Assembly: GCA_049314555.1 (NCBI GenBank)
Contig: JBMOEW010000001.1
Span: 1 to 64,000 of the forward strand
Length of the DNA: 64,000 nt
Direction of reading: 5' to 3'
DNA from: REEB509 sp049314555
GTDB lineage: Bacteria > Pseudomonadota > Alphaproteobacteria > Caulobacterales > Aquidulcibacteraceae
In this document: piece by piece, positions 27,439-35,666 of the stretch
How the letters are laid out: each line of letters opens with the position of its first letter
How positions within the stretch are numbered: position 1 is the stretch's first letter
The notes under the pieces: model-generated
What the model was told of the DNA's origin: nothing
The model's database searches: none
Seen by the model: the letters and a program-made list of their open reading frames with translations, nothing else
Position numbers and translations under genes: made by a program

Positions 27439-27711
27439 ATGGCTAATACCTCCAGCGCCAAAAAGGCGATCCGCAAGATCGCCCGCCGTACCGAAGTGAA
27501 CAAGAACCGCCGGACCCGCGTTCGGACTTTCTGGCGGTTCGTGGAAGAAGCGATCGCTTCGGGGGACGCGGCCAAGGCGAAAGAGGCGCTGTTGGGGGCC
27601 GAGCGCGAAACGATGCGTGCCGTCACAAAAGGTGTGATGCACAAGAACACGGCGTCGCGGAAAGTGTCGCGGTTGGCGCAACGCGCGAAGGCGCTTGTGG
27701 CGAAAGCCTGA
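27439..27711 (+). CDS. rpsT: 30S ribosomal protein S20
   Basis: The 90-residue, Lys/Arg/Ala-rich protein begins M-A-N-T-S-S-A-K-K-A and has the S20 pattern R-R-T-E-V-N-K-N-R-R-T-R-V-R-T near residue 20. It also has the late H-K-N-T-A-S-R-K-V-S-R-L segment. It binds 16S rRNA early in 30S assembly. It lies directly upstream of the dnaA regulatory region. Confidence 0.98.
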   Translation: MANTSSAKKAIRKIARRTEVNKNRRTRVRTFWRFVEEAIASGDAAKAKEALLGAERETMRAVTKGVMHKNTASRKVSRLAQRAKALVAKA

Positions 27712-27793
27712 CGCTATTTTGCGTCCGTTTTTGCTGCACAACTTGGGTGCGGCAATCTGTAAAATTTAGATCGATGATGGCTTCGGCTTTCTG

Positions 27794-27834
27794 GTGGGCG
27801 CGTCTCGGGCAACCGGGCGCGCACATTGCTTTTT
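27794..27834 (+). terminator. Probable rpsT terminator
   Basis: A GC-rich hairpin with a GCAA tetraloop (27809–27812) is formed by three short helices separated by small internal loops: 27806–27808/27813–27815, 27799–27802/27818–27821 and 27794–27796/27822–27824. Five T residues follow at 27830–27834. It lies about 80 nt after rpsT and separates it from the dnaA upstream region. Confidence 0.55.
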
Positions 27835-28262
27835 GGGCATAATTTGAACTGATAAGTACGCACACAAACGTACACGTTCTTGCGCGAAATTGCTTAAAAT
27901 GCGGTAAGGTTCTAAAAAAATATAAACAGACGAATCAAGAGCTTACAGGGCCTGTGGATAACCCGCGATTTTTACGCTTTTGCGAAGCTGTTGGGAGAAC
28001 GCGAGTCAAGATGAAGATCGCGTGACATGCAGCTTATTTGGCGAAATTTTTTGGTCTTGTCGGAGCCGAAATGATCGGCATACTCCGCTCATCGGTGTGC
28101 ATCACTCTCCGTACACCCTCATAAACTTGACTTAGATCGATATCGGTGAGGAGGGGCCCCAGTCGGGGTCATCAGGAGAGGTGCGACTGACCTTTGGCCA
28201 GGGGGCTGGCTGTCATACTTGCGGCGTGGGGATTCCCTGCGCTGCGGATTACTGGGGGCGAA
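27835..28262 (+). promoter_or_regulatory. Gene-free dnaA upstream regulatory region (possible origin element)
   Basis: No gene is seen between the rpsT terminator and dnaA. The stretch is clearly richer in A and T than its surroundings, especially 27890–27935. It holds one perfect DnaA box (27953–27961) and two GANTC sites (27932–27936 and 28003–28007) flanking it. A motif shared with the dnaN upstream region lies at 28153–28170. Autoregulation of dnaA by DnaA and by methylation state is plausible. A complete origin usually has several DnaA boxes, and I see only one strong box, so oriC is not claimed. Confidence 0.55.
27953..27961 (-). promoter_or_regulatory. DnaA box, perfect match to TTATCCACA
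   Basis: The plus strand reads TGTGGATAA, the exact complement of the consensus R-type DnaA box. It lies about 300 nt ahead of the dnaA start next to an A-rich tract. Position and exactness support control of dnaA by its own product. Confidence 0.75.
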
Positions 28263-29729
28263 ATGAGTCACTCGGAAGACTACCGATATCGCACGTCTGC
28301 GTCGCGGGATCCGATCACAGTGTTCGACGCCGTTCGGCGGGAACTGAGGGTCCATGCGGGCGAGCAAAGCTATCGCTCCTATCTTCAAAACCTAACGTGC
28401 TTGGGGATCTGGGACGGCGCGCTGATCGTGCAGGCGGACAACACCGTGGTGCGCGATTGGGTGAACCGGCATGCCCAGGACGAGATGGAAGCGCGCCTGG
28501 CGGCGCATGGGTCGCTGGAACGGGTGCGGGTTTTGGTGCGCGAAGAGCTGCCAGCCGATCTGATGGCGATCATGCGCGATGCGTTCGTGCCGGCAGCGAT
28601 GAGCGGTGGCGGTCGTGGCGGCGGCTCGATGGCGCCGCAGCTGGAGCTGCCGGGGCTGTCTGGCGCGGCACCTATGCCGGACATGACGTTTGACCGGTTC
28701 TGCGTTGGTGCCAGCAACTACCGGGCGCACACAGTGGCGCGGATGGTCGCGAGTGGCGTTGGCATGGCGTTCCCGCTGGTGTTGATCCACGGCGTGCCTG
28801 GCGTGGGCAAAACGCATCTGTTGCACGCGATCGCTCACGAGATCATGCAAAAGCATCCCGGCCGTCGGGTGCGGTTGATGATGGCGCAGGAGTTCATCGA
28901 GGAATTCCAGGCCGCGTTGCACACCAAGCGTGATCCGGCCGCCTTCAAAGCCAAGGTGCGCGAGCCGGACGTGCTATTGATCGACGATGTGCAACGCATC
29001 GCCGGCAAAAAGGCAACGGAGGAGGAGTTCTTCGACACCATGGCGTTCGTGCGCCAGAAGGGCGGCGGGCAAATCGTGTTGACCGCTGATCATGGGCCAG
29101 ACGGTTTGGGTGGGTTCGACCAGCGGATGCGCCAGCAGCTGAAGGCCGCGACGGCCTGCGAGATCACAGAGCCCGATTTTGCGTTGCGCAAGGCGATCTT
29201 GCACAGCCGCGTGACGCACTATCGGCGGATCGCGCCGGAGTTTTCCGTGTCGCAGGCGGCGCTGGACATGATCGCAGAACGGGTCACCGAAAGCGGGCGC
29301 ATGCTCGATGGGGCCATTGCACAATTGGTTGTAGAAGCAAGCATTACTGGGGAGGAAGTGACCGTGGAAGTTGCAGAACAGGCATTGCGGGGGAAGCTGC
29401 TTGAGCAAGCGGACACATTCCGGATTACGGTTCGGCATGTGCAGGAAACGGTCGCGGCATACTATGGGATGACACTTGCGGAATTGCTGAGACGCACCCG
29501 CGTGCGGTCTGTGGCGCGGCCGCGTCAGATCGCGATGTACTTGTGCTGCCAGTATACGCAGGCGTCGCTGCCCGATATCGGCGCTCGGTTTTCGTTGCCG
29601 GCTGACAATCCTTTCGACCACACCACGGTCATGCATGCCCGGAACTTGATCCCTGAACTGCAGGAAAAAGACGCCAAAGTGCGCAAGGACGTGGAAGCCT
29701 TGACCCGCGCGGTGAAGCGTCGGCCGTAA
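28263..29729 (+). CDS. dnaA: Chromosomal replication initiator DnaA (divergent form)
   Basis: I start at the ATG at 28263, giving 488 residues; an upstream start would add 23 atypical residues. Domain I is at about 15–85, with a glycine-rich domain II. The AAA+ core has Walker A G-V-P-G-V-G-K-T-H near residue 179 and Walker B L-L-I-D-D-V near 237. Domain IV has R-S-V-A-R-P-R-Q-I-A-M-Y-L and D-H-T-T-V-M-H-A. Two departures stand out. The box VII Arg finger position (E. coli R285) reads Gln in R-M-R-Q-Q-L. The loop before D-H-T-T has eight residues (S-L-P-A-D-N-P-F) where most DnaA proteins have three (G-G-R). It is nonetheless the gene expected here, beside dnaN, recF and gyrB. Confidence 0.93.
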   Translation: MSHSEDYRYRTSASRDPITVFDAVRRELRVHAGEQSYRSYLQNLTCLGIWDGALIVQADNTVVRDWVNRHAQDEMEARLAAHGSLERVRVLVREELPADLMAIMRDAFVPAAMSGGGRGGGSMAPQLELPGLSGAAPMPDMTFDRFCVGASNYRAHTVARMVASGVGMAFPLVLIHGVPGVGKTHLLHAIAHEIMQKHPGRRVRLMMAQEFIEEFQAALHTKRDPAAFKAKVREPDVLLIDDVQRIAGKKATEEEFFDTMAFVRQKGGGQIVLTADHGPDGLGGFDQRMRQQLKAATACEITEPDFALRKAILHSRVTHYRRIAPEFSVSQAALDMIAERVTESGRMLDGAIAQLVVEASITGEEVTVEVAEQALRGKLLEQADTFRITVRHVQETVAAYYGMTLAELLRRTRVRSVARPRQIAMYLCCQYTQASLPDIGARFSLPADNPFDHTTVMHARNLIPELQEKDAKVRKDVEALTRAVKRRP

Positions 29730-29969
29730 TTGGATATCTTGAAGCGGACTTGATGGTCGCCTGGCGTCGGGATTTCCGGGGCTGGGCGGCTTTCTTTTCG
29801 GGTGGATTGTTGACCACTCCGTGAACGGGCTGGGCGCCGGCGCAAGTTCTGCTAGCATCTGCGCCCCGCTTCGCTTGGGGGCCCTGAGTCGGGGTCGGTG
29901 AACGGGGACTATGTGCCTAATGTTGGTTCCCATCGGGGGAGCAGCTCAGGCTTGGCGCAGGATGAGCCC

Positions 29970-31088
29970 ATGCGGTTGACGATTGAACGGTCCGCTTTCT
30001 TCAAGGCCTTGAGCCATGTGCAGAGTGTGGTGGAGCGACGCAACACCATACCTATCTTGTCGAATGTGTTGTTGAGCGCTGTTGACGACCGGTTACGGTT
30101 GAGCGCCACCGATCTGGACATCGAGGTGACGGAGGGGGTGGCTGCAGACGTCAGCCGGCCCGGGTCGACGTCGGTTCCGGCGCAGTACCTGCACGATTTC
30201 GTGCGCAAGCTTTCGGAAAATGCGCCGATCACGCTGGAGGTGAAGGACGGCGAGACGCGCTTGTTATTGCGGGGTGGGGCGTCCAACCTGCATCTGCCGG
30301 TGTTGCCGTCGGGTGATTTTCCGCTGATGCCGGTGGACGGGTTTGAGACGCGGTTTTTGATCCATCCAAACGAGCTTAAGCGGCTGATCGACAAGACACG
30401 CTTTGCGATTTCCACGGAAGAGACGCGGTACTATCTCAACGGCATCTTTATCCACGGGGTGAAGGTGGAAGGCGAGATGCTGCTGCGGGCGGTGGCGACG
30501 GATGGCCATCGGCTCGCGCTCGCGGAAACCGTTGCGCCGGATGGGGCTATGTCCATGCCTGGGGTGATTGTGCCGCGGAAGACGATCATTGAGTTGCGAC
30601 GGCTTTTGGACGACGCGGCGGATGTGGTGGAAGTGGCGGTTTCTTCGCACAAAATCCGTTTTGCGTTGGGCGAGGCGGTGCTGACCTCCAAGCTCATCGA
30701 CGGCAATTTCCCGGAATATGCGCGGGTCATTCCGAAGGGCAACGATCGCCATTTGCGGGTAACGGCAAAGCCGTTTGCGCAAGCGGTGGACCGGGTGTCG
30801 ACGGTCTCGGCGGAGCGGTCACGGTCTGTGCGCATGGCGCTTTCGAGTGGTGCGTTGACGCTGACGGTGAACAACCCCGATGCCGGGTTGGCGACTGAGG
30901 ATGTTGAGGTCGATTACGCGGCGGAGGCGATGGAAATCGGGTTCAACGCCCGCTATCTGCTGGACGTAACAGACCAGATCGTTGGGGAAACCGCGTTGTT
31001 TTCGTTTGCCGACTCTGGCGCGCCAACGCTTGTCAAGGACGAGGCGGACCCGCATGCGCTTTACGTGCTGATGCCGTTGCGGGTGTGA
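29970..31088 (+). CDS. dnaN: DNA polymerase III β sliding clamp
   Basis: The start at 29970 has AGGATGAG close upstream and begins M-R-L-T-I-E-R, the usual clamp N-terminus; the frame is open further up but not needed. The 372-residue product has three clamp folds and conserved elements such as R-R-N-T-I-P-I-L-S-N, A-T-D-G-H-R-L-A and the C-terminal Y-V-L-M-P-L-R. It tethers polymerase III to DNA. Its last codons overlap the recF start. A 240-nt gap separates it from dnaA. Confidence 0.97.
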   Translation: MRLTIERSAFFKALSHVQSVVERRNTIPILSNVLLSAVDDRLRLSATDLDIEVTEGVAADVSRPGSTSVPAQYLHDFVRKLSENAPITLEVKDGETRLLLRGGASNLHLPVLPSGDFPLMPVDGFETRFLIHPNELKRLIDKTRFAISTEETRYYLNGIFIHGVKVEGEMLLRAVATDGHRLALAETVAPDGAMSMPGVIVPRKTIIELRRLLDDAADVVEVAVSSHKIRFALGEAVLTSKLIDGNFPEYARVIPKGNDRHLRVTAKPFAQAVDRVSTVSAERSRSVRMALSSGALTLTVNNPDAGLATEDVEVDYAAEAMEIGFNARYLLDVTDQIVGETALFSFADSGAPTLVKDEADPHALYVLMPLRV

Positions 31089-32257
31089 TGGACGGTGCGG
31101 GGGGCGAAGGGGGCGTGGGCACTCGGCTGTGGTGTGCGCGCCTCACGCTGAGCGATTTCCGCAATCACGCTTCGACGACACTGACGGTGGACGCACGTCC
31201 GGTTTGCCTGTTTGGGCCCAACGGTGCGGGCAAAACCAACATTCTGGAAGCCTTGACGACATTGGCGCCTGGGCGGGGCCTGCGCGGTGCCTCCGCGGCT
31301 GATCTTGCTTCCGCGGGTGGGGCCCAGGGGCGCGAGCGGCTGTGGACGGTGGCGGCGGCGTTTCAGGTCGACAGGGAAAGCACGCAATTGGGCGTGGGCA
31401 TGGAGCGCGGCCCAGACGGCGCGGCCAAGCGCGTGGCGCGGGTGGACGGTCGGCCGGCAAGCGCTTCCGATCTTGCGGCGGCGGCGCGGATGCTGTGGGT
31501 GACGCCGGCGATGGACCGGCTGTTCACCGGGCCTGCGGGCGATCGTCGGCGGTTTTTCGACCGGTTGGTGATGGCGCGGGTGGCAAGCCATGGGTCTGCG
31601 GCGGCACGCTACGAGCGGGCGACGCGGGAGCGCCAAAAGCTTTTGAACGACGCGGTGTTCGACGACGCCTGGCTTGGGGGGCTTGAAGAGGCGATGGCGC
31701 TGAGTGGGGCGGCCATGGCGGTGGCGCGGGCGACTACGCTTGGGGCCTTGCAAACCATGATCGCTGACTCTCCGGAGGGGGCGTTTCCCAAGGCTGTGCT
31801 GGCCATCGAGGGGGCCATGGAGCAGGCGGCAGCTGACGGGGCCGATCAGGAACGCTTGACGCATTTGGCTTTGCAGCGCCTGCGCGACGGGCGGGCGCGG
31901 GACGCGGCGGCCGGGCGCGCGGGGTTTGGCCCCCATCGCAGCGATCTTATGGTGCGGCATGCGCCGAAGGACATGCCGGCGGAGTTATGTTCTACGGGGG
32001 AGCAGAAAGCGCTGTTGATCGGATTGATCCTGGCGCAGGCGCGGGCGTTGGCCGCAGAGCCGCGGGCAGGGCCAGCCCTGGTGCTGATCGATGAGGCCGG
32101 CGCGCACCTGGATGCTGACCGTCGGGCGGCGCTGTATGAGGAGCTGTTGCGCTTGCCGGGGCAGTCTTGGCTGACGGGCACCGAGGCGATGCTGTTTGAG
32201 GCGTTTGGCGCGCGCGCGCAGCGGGTGGCGGTGCAGGATGGGGCCGTGTTTGGGTGA
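31088..32257 (+). CDS. recF: DNA replication/repair ATPase RecF
   Basis: The ATG at 31088 overlaps the dnaN stop (TGATG), which indicates coupling; a GTG at 31085 adds one residue. The 389-residue protein has the SMC-like Walker A G-P-N-G-A-G-K-T-N near residue 45, the signature S-T-G-E-Q-K-A near 300 and Walker B L-V-L-I-D-E-A-G-A-H-L-D near 335. It loads RecA at gapped DNA with RecO and RecR. The sequence is unusually rich in Ala and Arg, as expected of a GC-rich genome. Confidence 0.95.
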   Translation: MDGAGGEGGVGTRLWCARLTLSDFRNHASTTLTVDARPVCLFGPNGAGKTNILEALTTLAPGRGLRGASAADLASAGGAQGRERLWTVAAAFQVDRESTQLGVGMERGPDGAAKRVARVDGRPASASDLAAAARMLWVTPAMDRLFTGPAGDRRRFFDRLVMARVASHGSAAARYERATRERQKLLNDAVFDDAWLGGLEEAMALSGAAMAVARATTLGALQTMIADSPEGAFPKAVLAIEGAMEQAAADGADQERLTHLALQRLRDGRARDAAAGRAGFGPHRSDLMVRHAPKDMPAELCSTGEQKALLIGLILAQARALAAEPRAGPALVLIDEAGAHLDADRRAALYEELLRLPGQSWLTGTEAMLFEAFGARAQRVAVQDGAVFG

Positions 32258-32385
32258 CGAAGTGCGCCCTTGCGTGACCTGCGGGCGACAGCCAGCGCGC
32301 GGATGCGGAAAAAGTGTCGGAATCGCAAGACGCGCAAGCGTTTCCCGCCTAAGATGAGGGCGCAAAAGAAAGACGATTCGAGTTC

Positions 32386-34788
32386 ATGGCAGACGATATC
32401 GAACCGCCGGTGTACGGCGCAGATTCTATCAAAGTTCTCAAAGGCTTAGACGCTGTCCGCAAGCGTCCAGGCATGTACATCGGCGATACCGACGATGGCT
32501 CTGGCCTGCACCACATGGTGTATGAGGTGGTAGACAACGCAGTGGACGAGGCGTTGGCCGGTCACGCCAAGCATGTGACCGTGACTTTGCACCCGGATGG
32601 GTCTGCAGAAGTGACCGACGATGGGCGCGGCATTCCCACCGATATTCACCCCACTGAAGGCGTGTCTGCGGCCGAGGTGATCATGACCCAGTTGCACGCA
32701 GGCGGCAAATTCGACCAGAACAGCTACAAGGTGTCTGGCGGTTTGCACGGGGTTGGCGTGTCGGTGGTGAACGCGCTGTCTGAATGGCTTGATTTGCGGA
32801 TCTGGCGCGACGGCGGTGAGTTTGCGATGCGGTTTCGGCATGGCGATGCTGAAGCACCGCTGAAGCAGGTCGGGACTGCTGGCGCTGGCCGGAAGGGCAC
32901 CAGCGTGCGGTTTTTGCCAAGCACGCAAACCTTCACGATGGTTGAGTTCGATCGCAAGACGATTGAGCATCGGCTGCGGGAACTGGCGTTTTTGAACTCG
33001 GGCGTGCGGATCGTGTACAGCGATTTGCGCGGGCCTGAGCCGTATGAGGAAATCCTTTATTACGAGGGCGGCGTGCGCGCTTTCGTGAAGCACTTGGATC
33101 GCTCGCGCAGCGCGCTGATCGCTGACGCTGTGTATGTGGAGGGGGACCGCGACGGGGTGACCGTCGAGGCCTCTTTGCAATGGAATGACAGCTACCACGA
33201 GAACGTGTTGTGCTTCACCAACAACATCCCGCAGAAGGATGGCGGCACGCACTTGGCCGGGTTTCGCGGCGCGCTGACCCGGGTGATCAACAATTACGCG
33301 CAATCGTCCGGGATCACCAAGCGTGAAAAGGTCGAAATCACGGGGGACGACGCGCGCGAAGGCTTAACCTGCGTGCTCAGCGTGAAGGTCCCGGATCCGA
33401 AGTTCAGTTCGCAGACGAAGGAAAAACTCGTCTCGTCTGAGGTGCGCCCGGTTGTGGAAAGCGTCATCTTTGAGGCTTTGACCAGTTGGTTTGAGGAAAA
33501 CCCCGGTCAAGCCAAGACGGTGATGAGCAAAATCATCGAAGCGGCTGCCGCGCGCGAAGCTGCCCGCAAGGCGCGGGAGCTTACGCGGCGGAAAAGCGCG
33601 CTGGATATTTCGTCCTTGCCCGGAAAGCTTGCGGACTGTCAGGAAAAAGATCCAGCCAAGTCTGAGTTGTATCTGGTGGAGGGAAACTCCGCAGGCGGTA
33701 CAGTGAAGATGGGGCGGGATTCAAAGTTCCAGGCGGTTTTGCCGCTGCGGGGCAAAATCTTGAATGTGGAGCGGGCCCGTTTCGACAAGATGCTGTCGAG
33801 CCAGGAAATTGGTACACTGATCACTGCGCTTGGCACCGGGATCGGCCGGGATGATTTCAACCTGGATAAGCTGCGCTACCACAAAGTCGTGATCATGACC
33901 GACGCCGACGTGGACGGCTCGCATATCCGTACCCTGATCTTGACTTTCTTTTACCGGCAGATGCGGGATTTGATCGAGCGGGGTCATTTGTTCATCGCGC
34001 AACCTCCGCTTTACAAGGTTTCGAAGGGCAAGGCACACCGCTATCTGAAAGATGAAATGCAGAAGGAAGCCTATCTCATTGATGAGGGTGCAAGCGGTGC
34101 CCTGCTGCGGATGGGCAATGGTGTTCAGATTGCTGGCGAAGACCTTAAGCGGCTTGTGCGCGAGGCGCTGGGGGTTCGGGCACTGGTGCATCGGCTGCGG
34201 TCGCGGGCATCTGACTCCGTGTTGGAGCAGTCGGCGATCGCTGGTGCGTTGTCTTCTGAGGCTCCGATCGAAGCGGCGGAACGCGCGGCTGCGCGGCTCA
34301 ACCACCTTGTGGATGAAGGTGAGGGGCGGTGGGCTGGGCGGTTCGATCCAGGCCATGAGTTGGTGCTGGAACGGGTGGTTCGGGGTGTGACCGATCGGGT
34401 CGTTTTGGACCAGCTGCTGACCAGCTCGGCCGATGCCCGGCGCTTGGCAGATCGCGCCGCCGGCTTGGCCGAGGCCTATTCGTCGCCTGGGATTTTGGAG
34501 CGCGGTGGCGACGGAACGCCCGTGTACGGACCTTTGAGCCTGCTCGATGCGGTGTTTGCGGCTGGCAGCAAGGGGTTGTCGATCCAACGCTTCAAAGGTC
34601 TTGGCGAGATGAACGCGGACCAGCTTTGGGACACAACGATGGATCCGGACGTTCGCACCCTGTTGCAGGTAAAGGTGGACCACGCCGACGAAGCCGACGA
34701 GATGTTCTCCAAGCTGATGGGCGATGTGGTGGAACCGCGCCGTGAGTTCATCCAAGAGTTTGCGCTGGAGGCGGATGTTGATGCCTGA
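32386..34788 (+). CDS. gyrB: DNA gyrase subunit B
   Basis: The 800-residue protein has the GHKL ATPase domain (V-R-K-R-P-G-M-Y-I-G, E-V-V-D-N-A-V-D-E, G-G-L-H-G-V-G) and the transducer. The TOPRIM domain has the D-A-D-V-D-G metal site, and the C-terminal tail ends in the usual F-I-x-E-F. The motif E-G-D-S-A-G-G-S-A-K of most gyrases reads E-G-N-S-A-G-G-T-V-K here; the Asn is residue 434 (codon 33685–33687). In E. coli the equivalent D426N (nal-24) gives quinolone resistance, and K447, the other known site, is Arg here. It closes the dnaA-dnaN-recF-gyrB cluster, 128 nt after recF. Confidence 0.96.
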   Translation: MADDIEPPVYGADSIKVLKGLDAVRKRPGMYIGDTDDGSGLHHMVYEVVDNAVDEALAGHAKHVTVTLHPDGSAEVTDDGRGIPTDIHPTEGVSAAEVIMTQLHAGGKFDQNSYKVSGGLHGVGVSVVNALSEWLDLRIWRDGGEFAMRFRHGDAEAPLKQVGTAGAGRKGTSVRFLPSTQTFTMVEFDRKTIEHRLRELAFLNSGVRIVYSDLRGPEPYEEILYYEGGVRAFVKHLDRSRSALIADAVYVEGDRDGVTVEASLQWNDSYHENVLCFTNNIPQKDGGTHLAGFRGALTRVINNYAQSSGITKREKVEITGDDAREGLTCVLSVKVPDPKFSSQTKEKLVSSEVRPVVESVIFEALTSWFEENPGQAKTVMSKIIEAAAAREAARKARELTRRKSALDISSLPGKLADCQEKDPAKSELYLVEGNSAGGTVKMGRDSKFQAVLPLRGKILNVERARFDKMLSSQEIGTLITALGTGIGRDDFNLDKLRYHKVVIMTDADVDGSHIRTLILTFFYRQMRDLIERGHLFIAQPPLYKVSKGKAHRYLKDEMQKEAYLIDEGASGALLRMGNGVQIAGEDLKRLVREALGVRALVHRLRSRASDSVLEQSAIAGALSSEAPIEAAERAAARLNHLVDEGEGRWAGRFDPGHELVLERVVRGVTDRVVLDQLLTSSADARRLADRAAGLAEAYSSPGILERGGDGTPVYGPLSLLDAVFAAGSKGLSIQRFKGLGEMNADQLWDTTMDPDVRTLLQVKVDHADEADEMFSKLMGDVVEPRREFIQEFALEADVDA

Positions 34789-34817
34789 TTCGGGACGCCT
34801 GATTTGGCGTTCTGCGT

Positions 34818-35651
34818 TCAGCTTTCTTCACGCAATCCGATCTTGCCCAGGACGCCTTTGACAATCACGTCAAGCACGCTGTCTGGCGAATAATCGGCGG
34901 GGGCCACGAAGTTCACGCGGTCTTCGGCGATCAGTTTGTGAATGCGGCCAGTATCCCTGTGTTGGAACCAATCGTCCGGATCCAGAACACCGATCGCAGA
35001 TCCGCCTTGGGTCATGACCATTTTCATGGACGGGATATCGGTGATGCCGTCGCCGATGAAGATCATCCGGCGGAATGGCAGCGGACGGCGCGCCTCTGGC
35101 ATCCAGGCGTTGATGGCTTCGGTGTCCCAGGCGTTGTCAACGCCCTTGTTGATGCGAAACAGGAACTGCGTCTTGGTGGTGTAGTTGATGGCGACGCCCG
35201 GCCAGACCGCGTGGCCAGCTTCATCCAGCATGAAGCGGCTGGCGAACACGCGTCGAAACTCTGAAAAGATCGAGCAGCCCTCGATCATTTCGTAGTTGCC
35301 GCTGGAAATCACATAGTGTTCCAAATGCAGGCCATAGCCGGCAGCGAAGCTATTGATGCGGTCGAACCAGTCTTCGACGCCGGCGAAATAATCGGGTTTG
35401 CTGCCGTGTTCGCGCAGCATTTGGCCGCTGACTTGGATGCTGGCCGTGCGGGCTTTTTCCAGCATCAGGCGCATGTAGACCAGGATTTCATCGGCGTCTT
35501 CGCGCCTCGCCACGGTGCGGACCTCTTTCCAAAAAGCTTCGCGCTCAACGCCAACGGCGGGGATAAAGCTGCGCTCTTGCATGTTGCCGCGGGCGAGGGT
35601 GCCGTCGAAGTCATAGACGATGGCGGCGCGGATTGGGGTTTTGGCGGTCAT
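34818..35651 (-). CDS. HAD-superfamily phosphatase
   Basis: The 277-residue protein has HAD motif I Y-D-F-D-G-T-L near residue 13, motif II I-S-S-G-N near 116, a lysine region around 160–175 and motif IV F-I-G-D-G-I-T-D-I-P near 204. A ~90-residue helical cap lies between motifs I and II, a phosphoserine-phosphatase-like (subfamily I) layout. It probably hydrolyses a small phosphorylated metabolite; the substrate cannot be told. It converges with gyrB and is cotranscribed with, or just downstream of, murC. Confidence 0.85.
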   Translation of the reverse strand: MTAKTPIRAAIVYDFDGTLARGNMQERSFIPAVGVEREAFWKEVRTVARREDADEILVYMRLMLEKARTASIQVSGQMLREHGSKPDYFAGVEDWFDRINSFAAGYGLHLEHYVISSGNYEMIEGCSIFSEFRRVFASRFMLDEAGHAVWPGVAINYTTKTQFLFRINKGVDNAWDTEAINAWMPEARRPLPFRRMIFIGDGITDIPSMKMVMTQGGSAIGVLDPDDWFQHRDTGRIHKLIAEDRVNFVAPADYSPDSVLDVIVKGVLGKIGLREES

Positions 35652-35666
35652 GGGCGATGCTTGCCT

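Noticed and set aside
27894..27908. CtrA site (TTAA-N7-TTAA) upstream of dnaA
   Set aside because: TTAA at 27894 is followed after seven bases by TAAG, two mismatches in the second half-site, so it is not a convincing site.
27835..28262. Full chromosomal origin
   Set aside because: Only one perfect DnaA box is visible, and no hemE-, parAB- or gidA-type neighbour that often marks an alphaproteobacterial origin. It is kept as a regulatory region.
33721..34755. Long minus-strand frames inside gyrB, metH, the MotA-like gene and other strong genes
   Set aside because: These frames have shuffled, Arg/His/Pro-rich translations and sit opposite genes with clear motifs. They follow from high GC content.
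34795..34810. Terminator between gyrB and the HAD gene
   Set aside because: The stem is only five base pairs and has no T tract, so it is too weak to claim.
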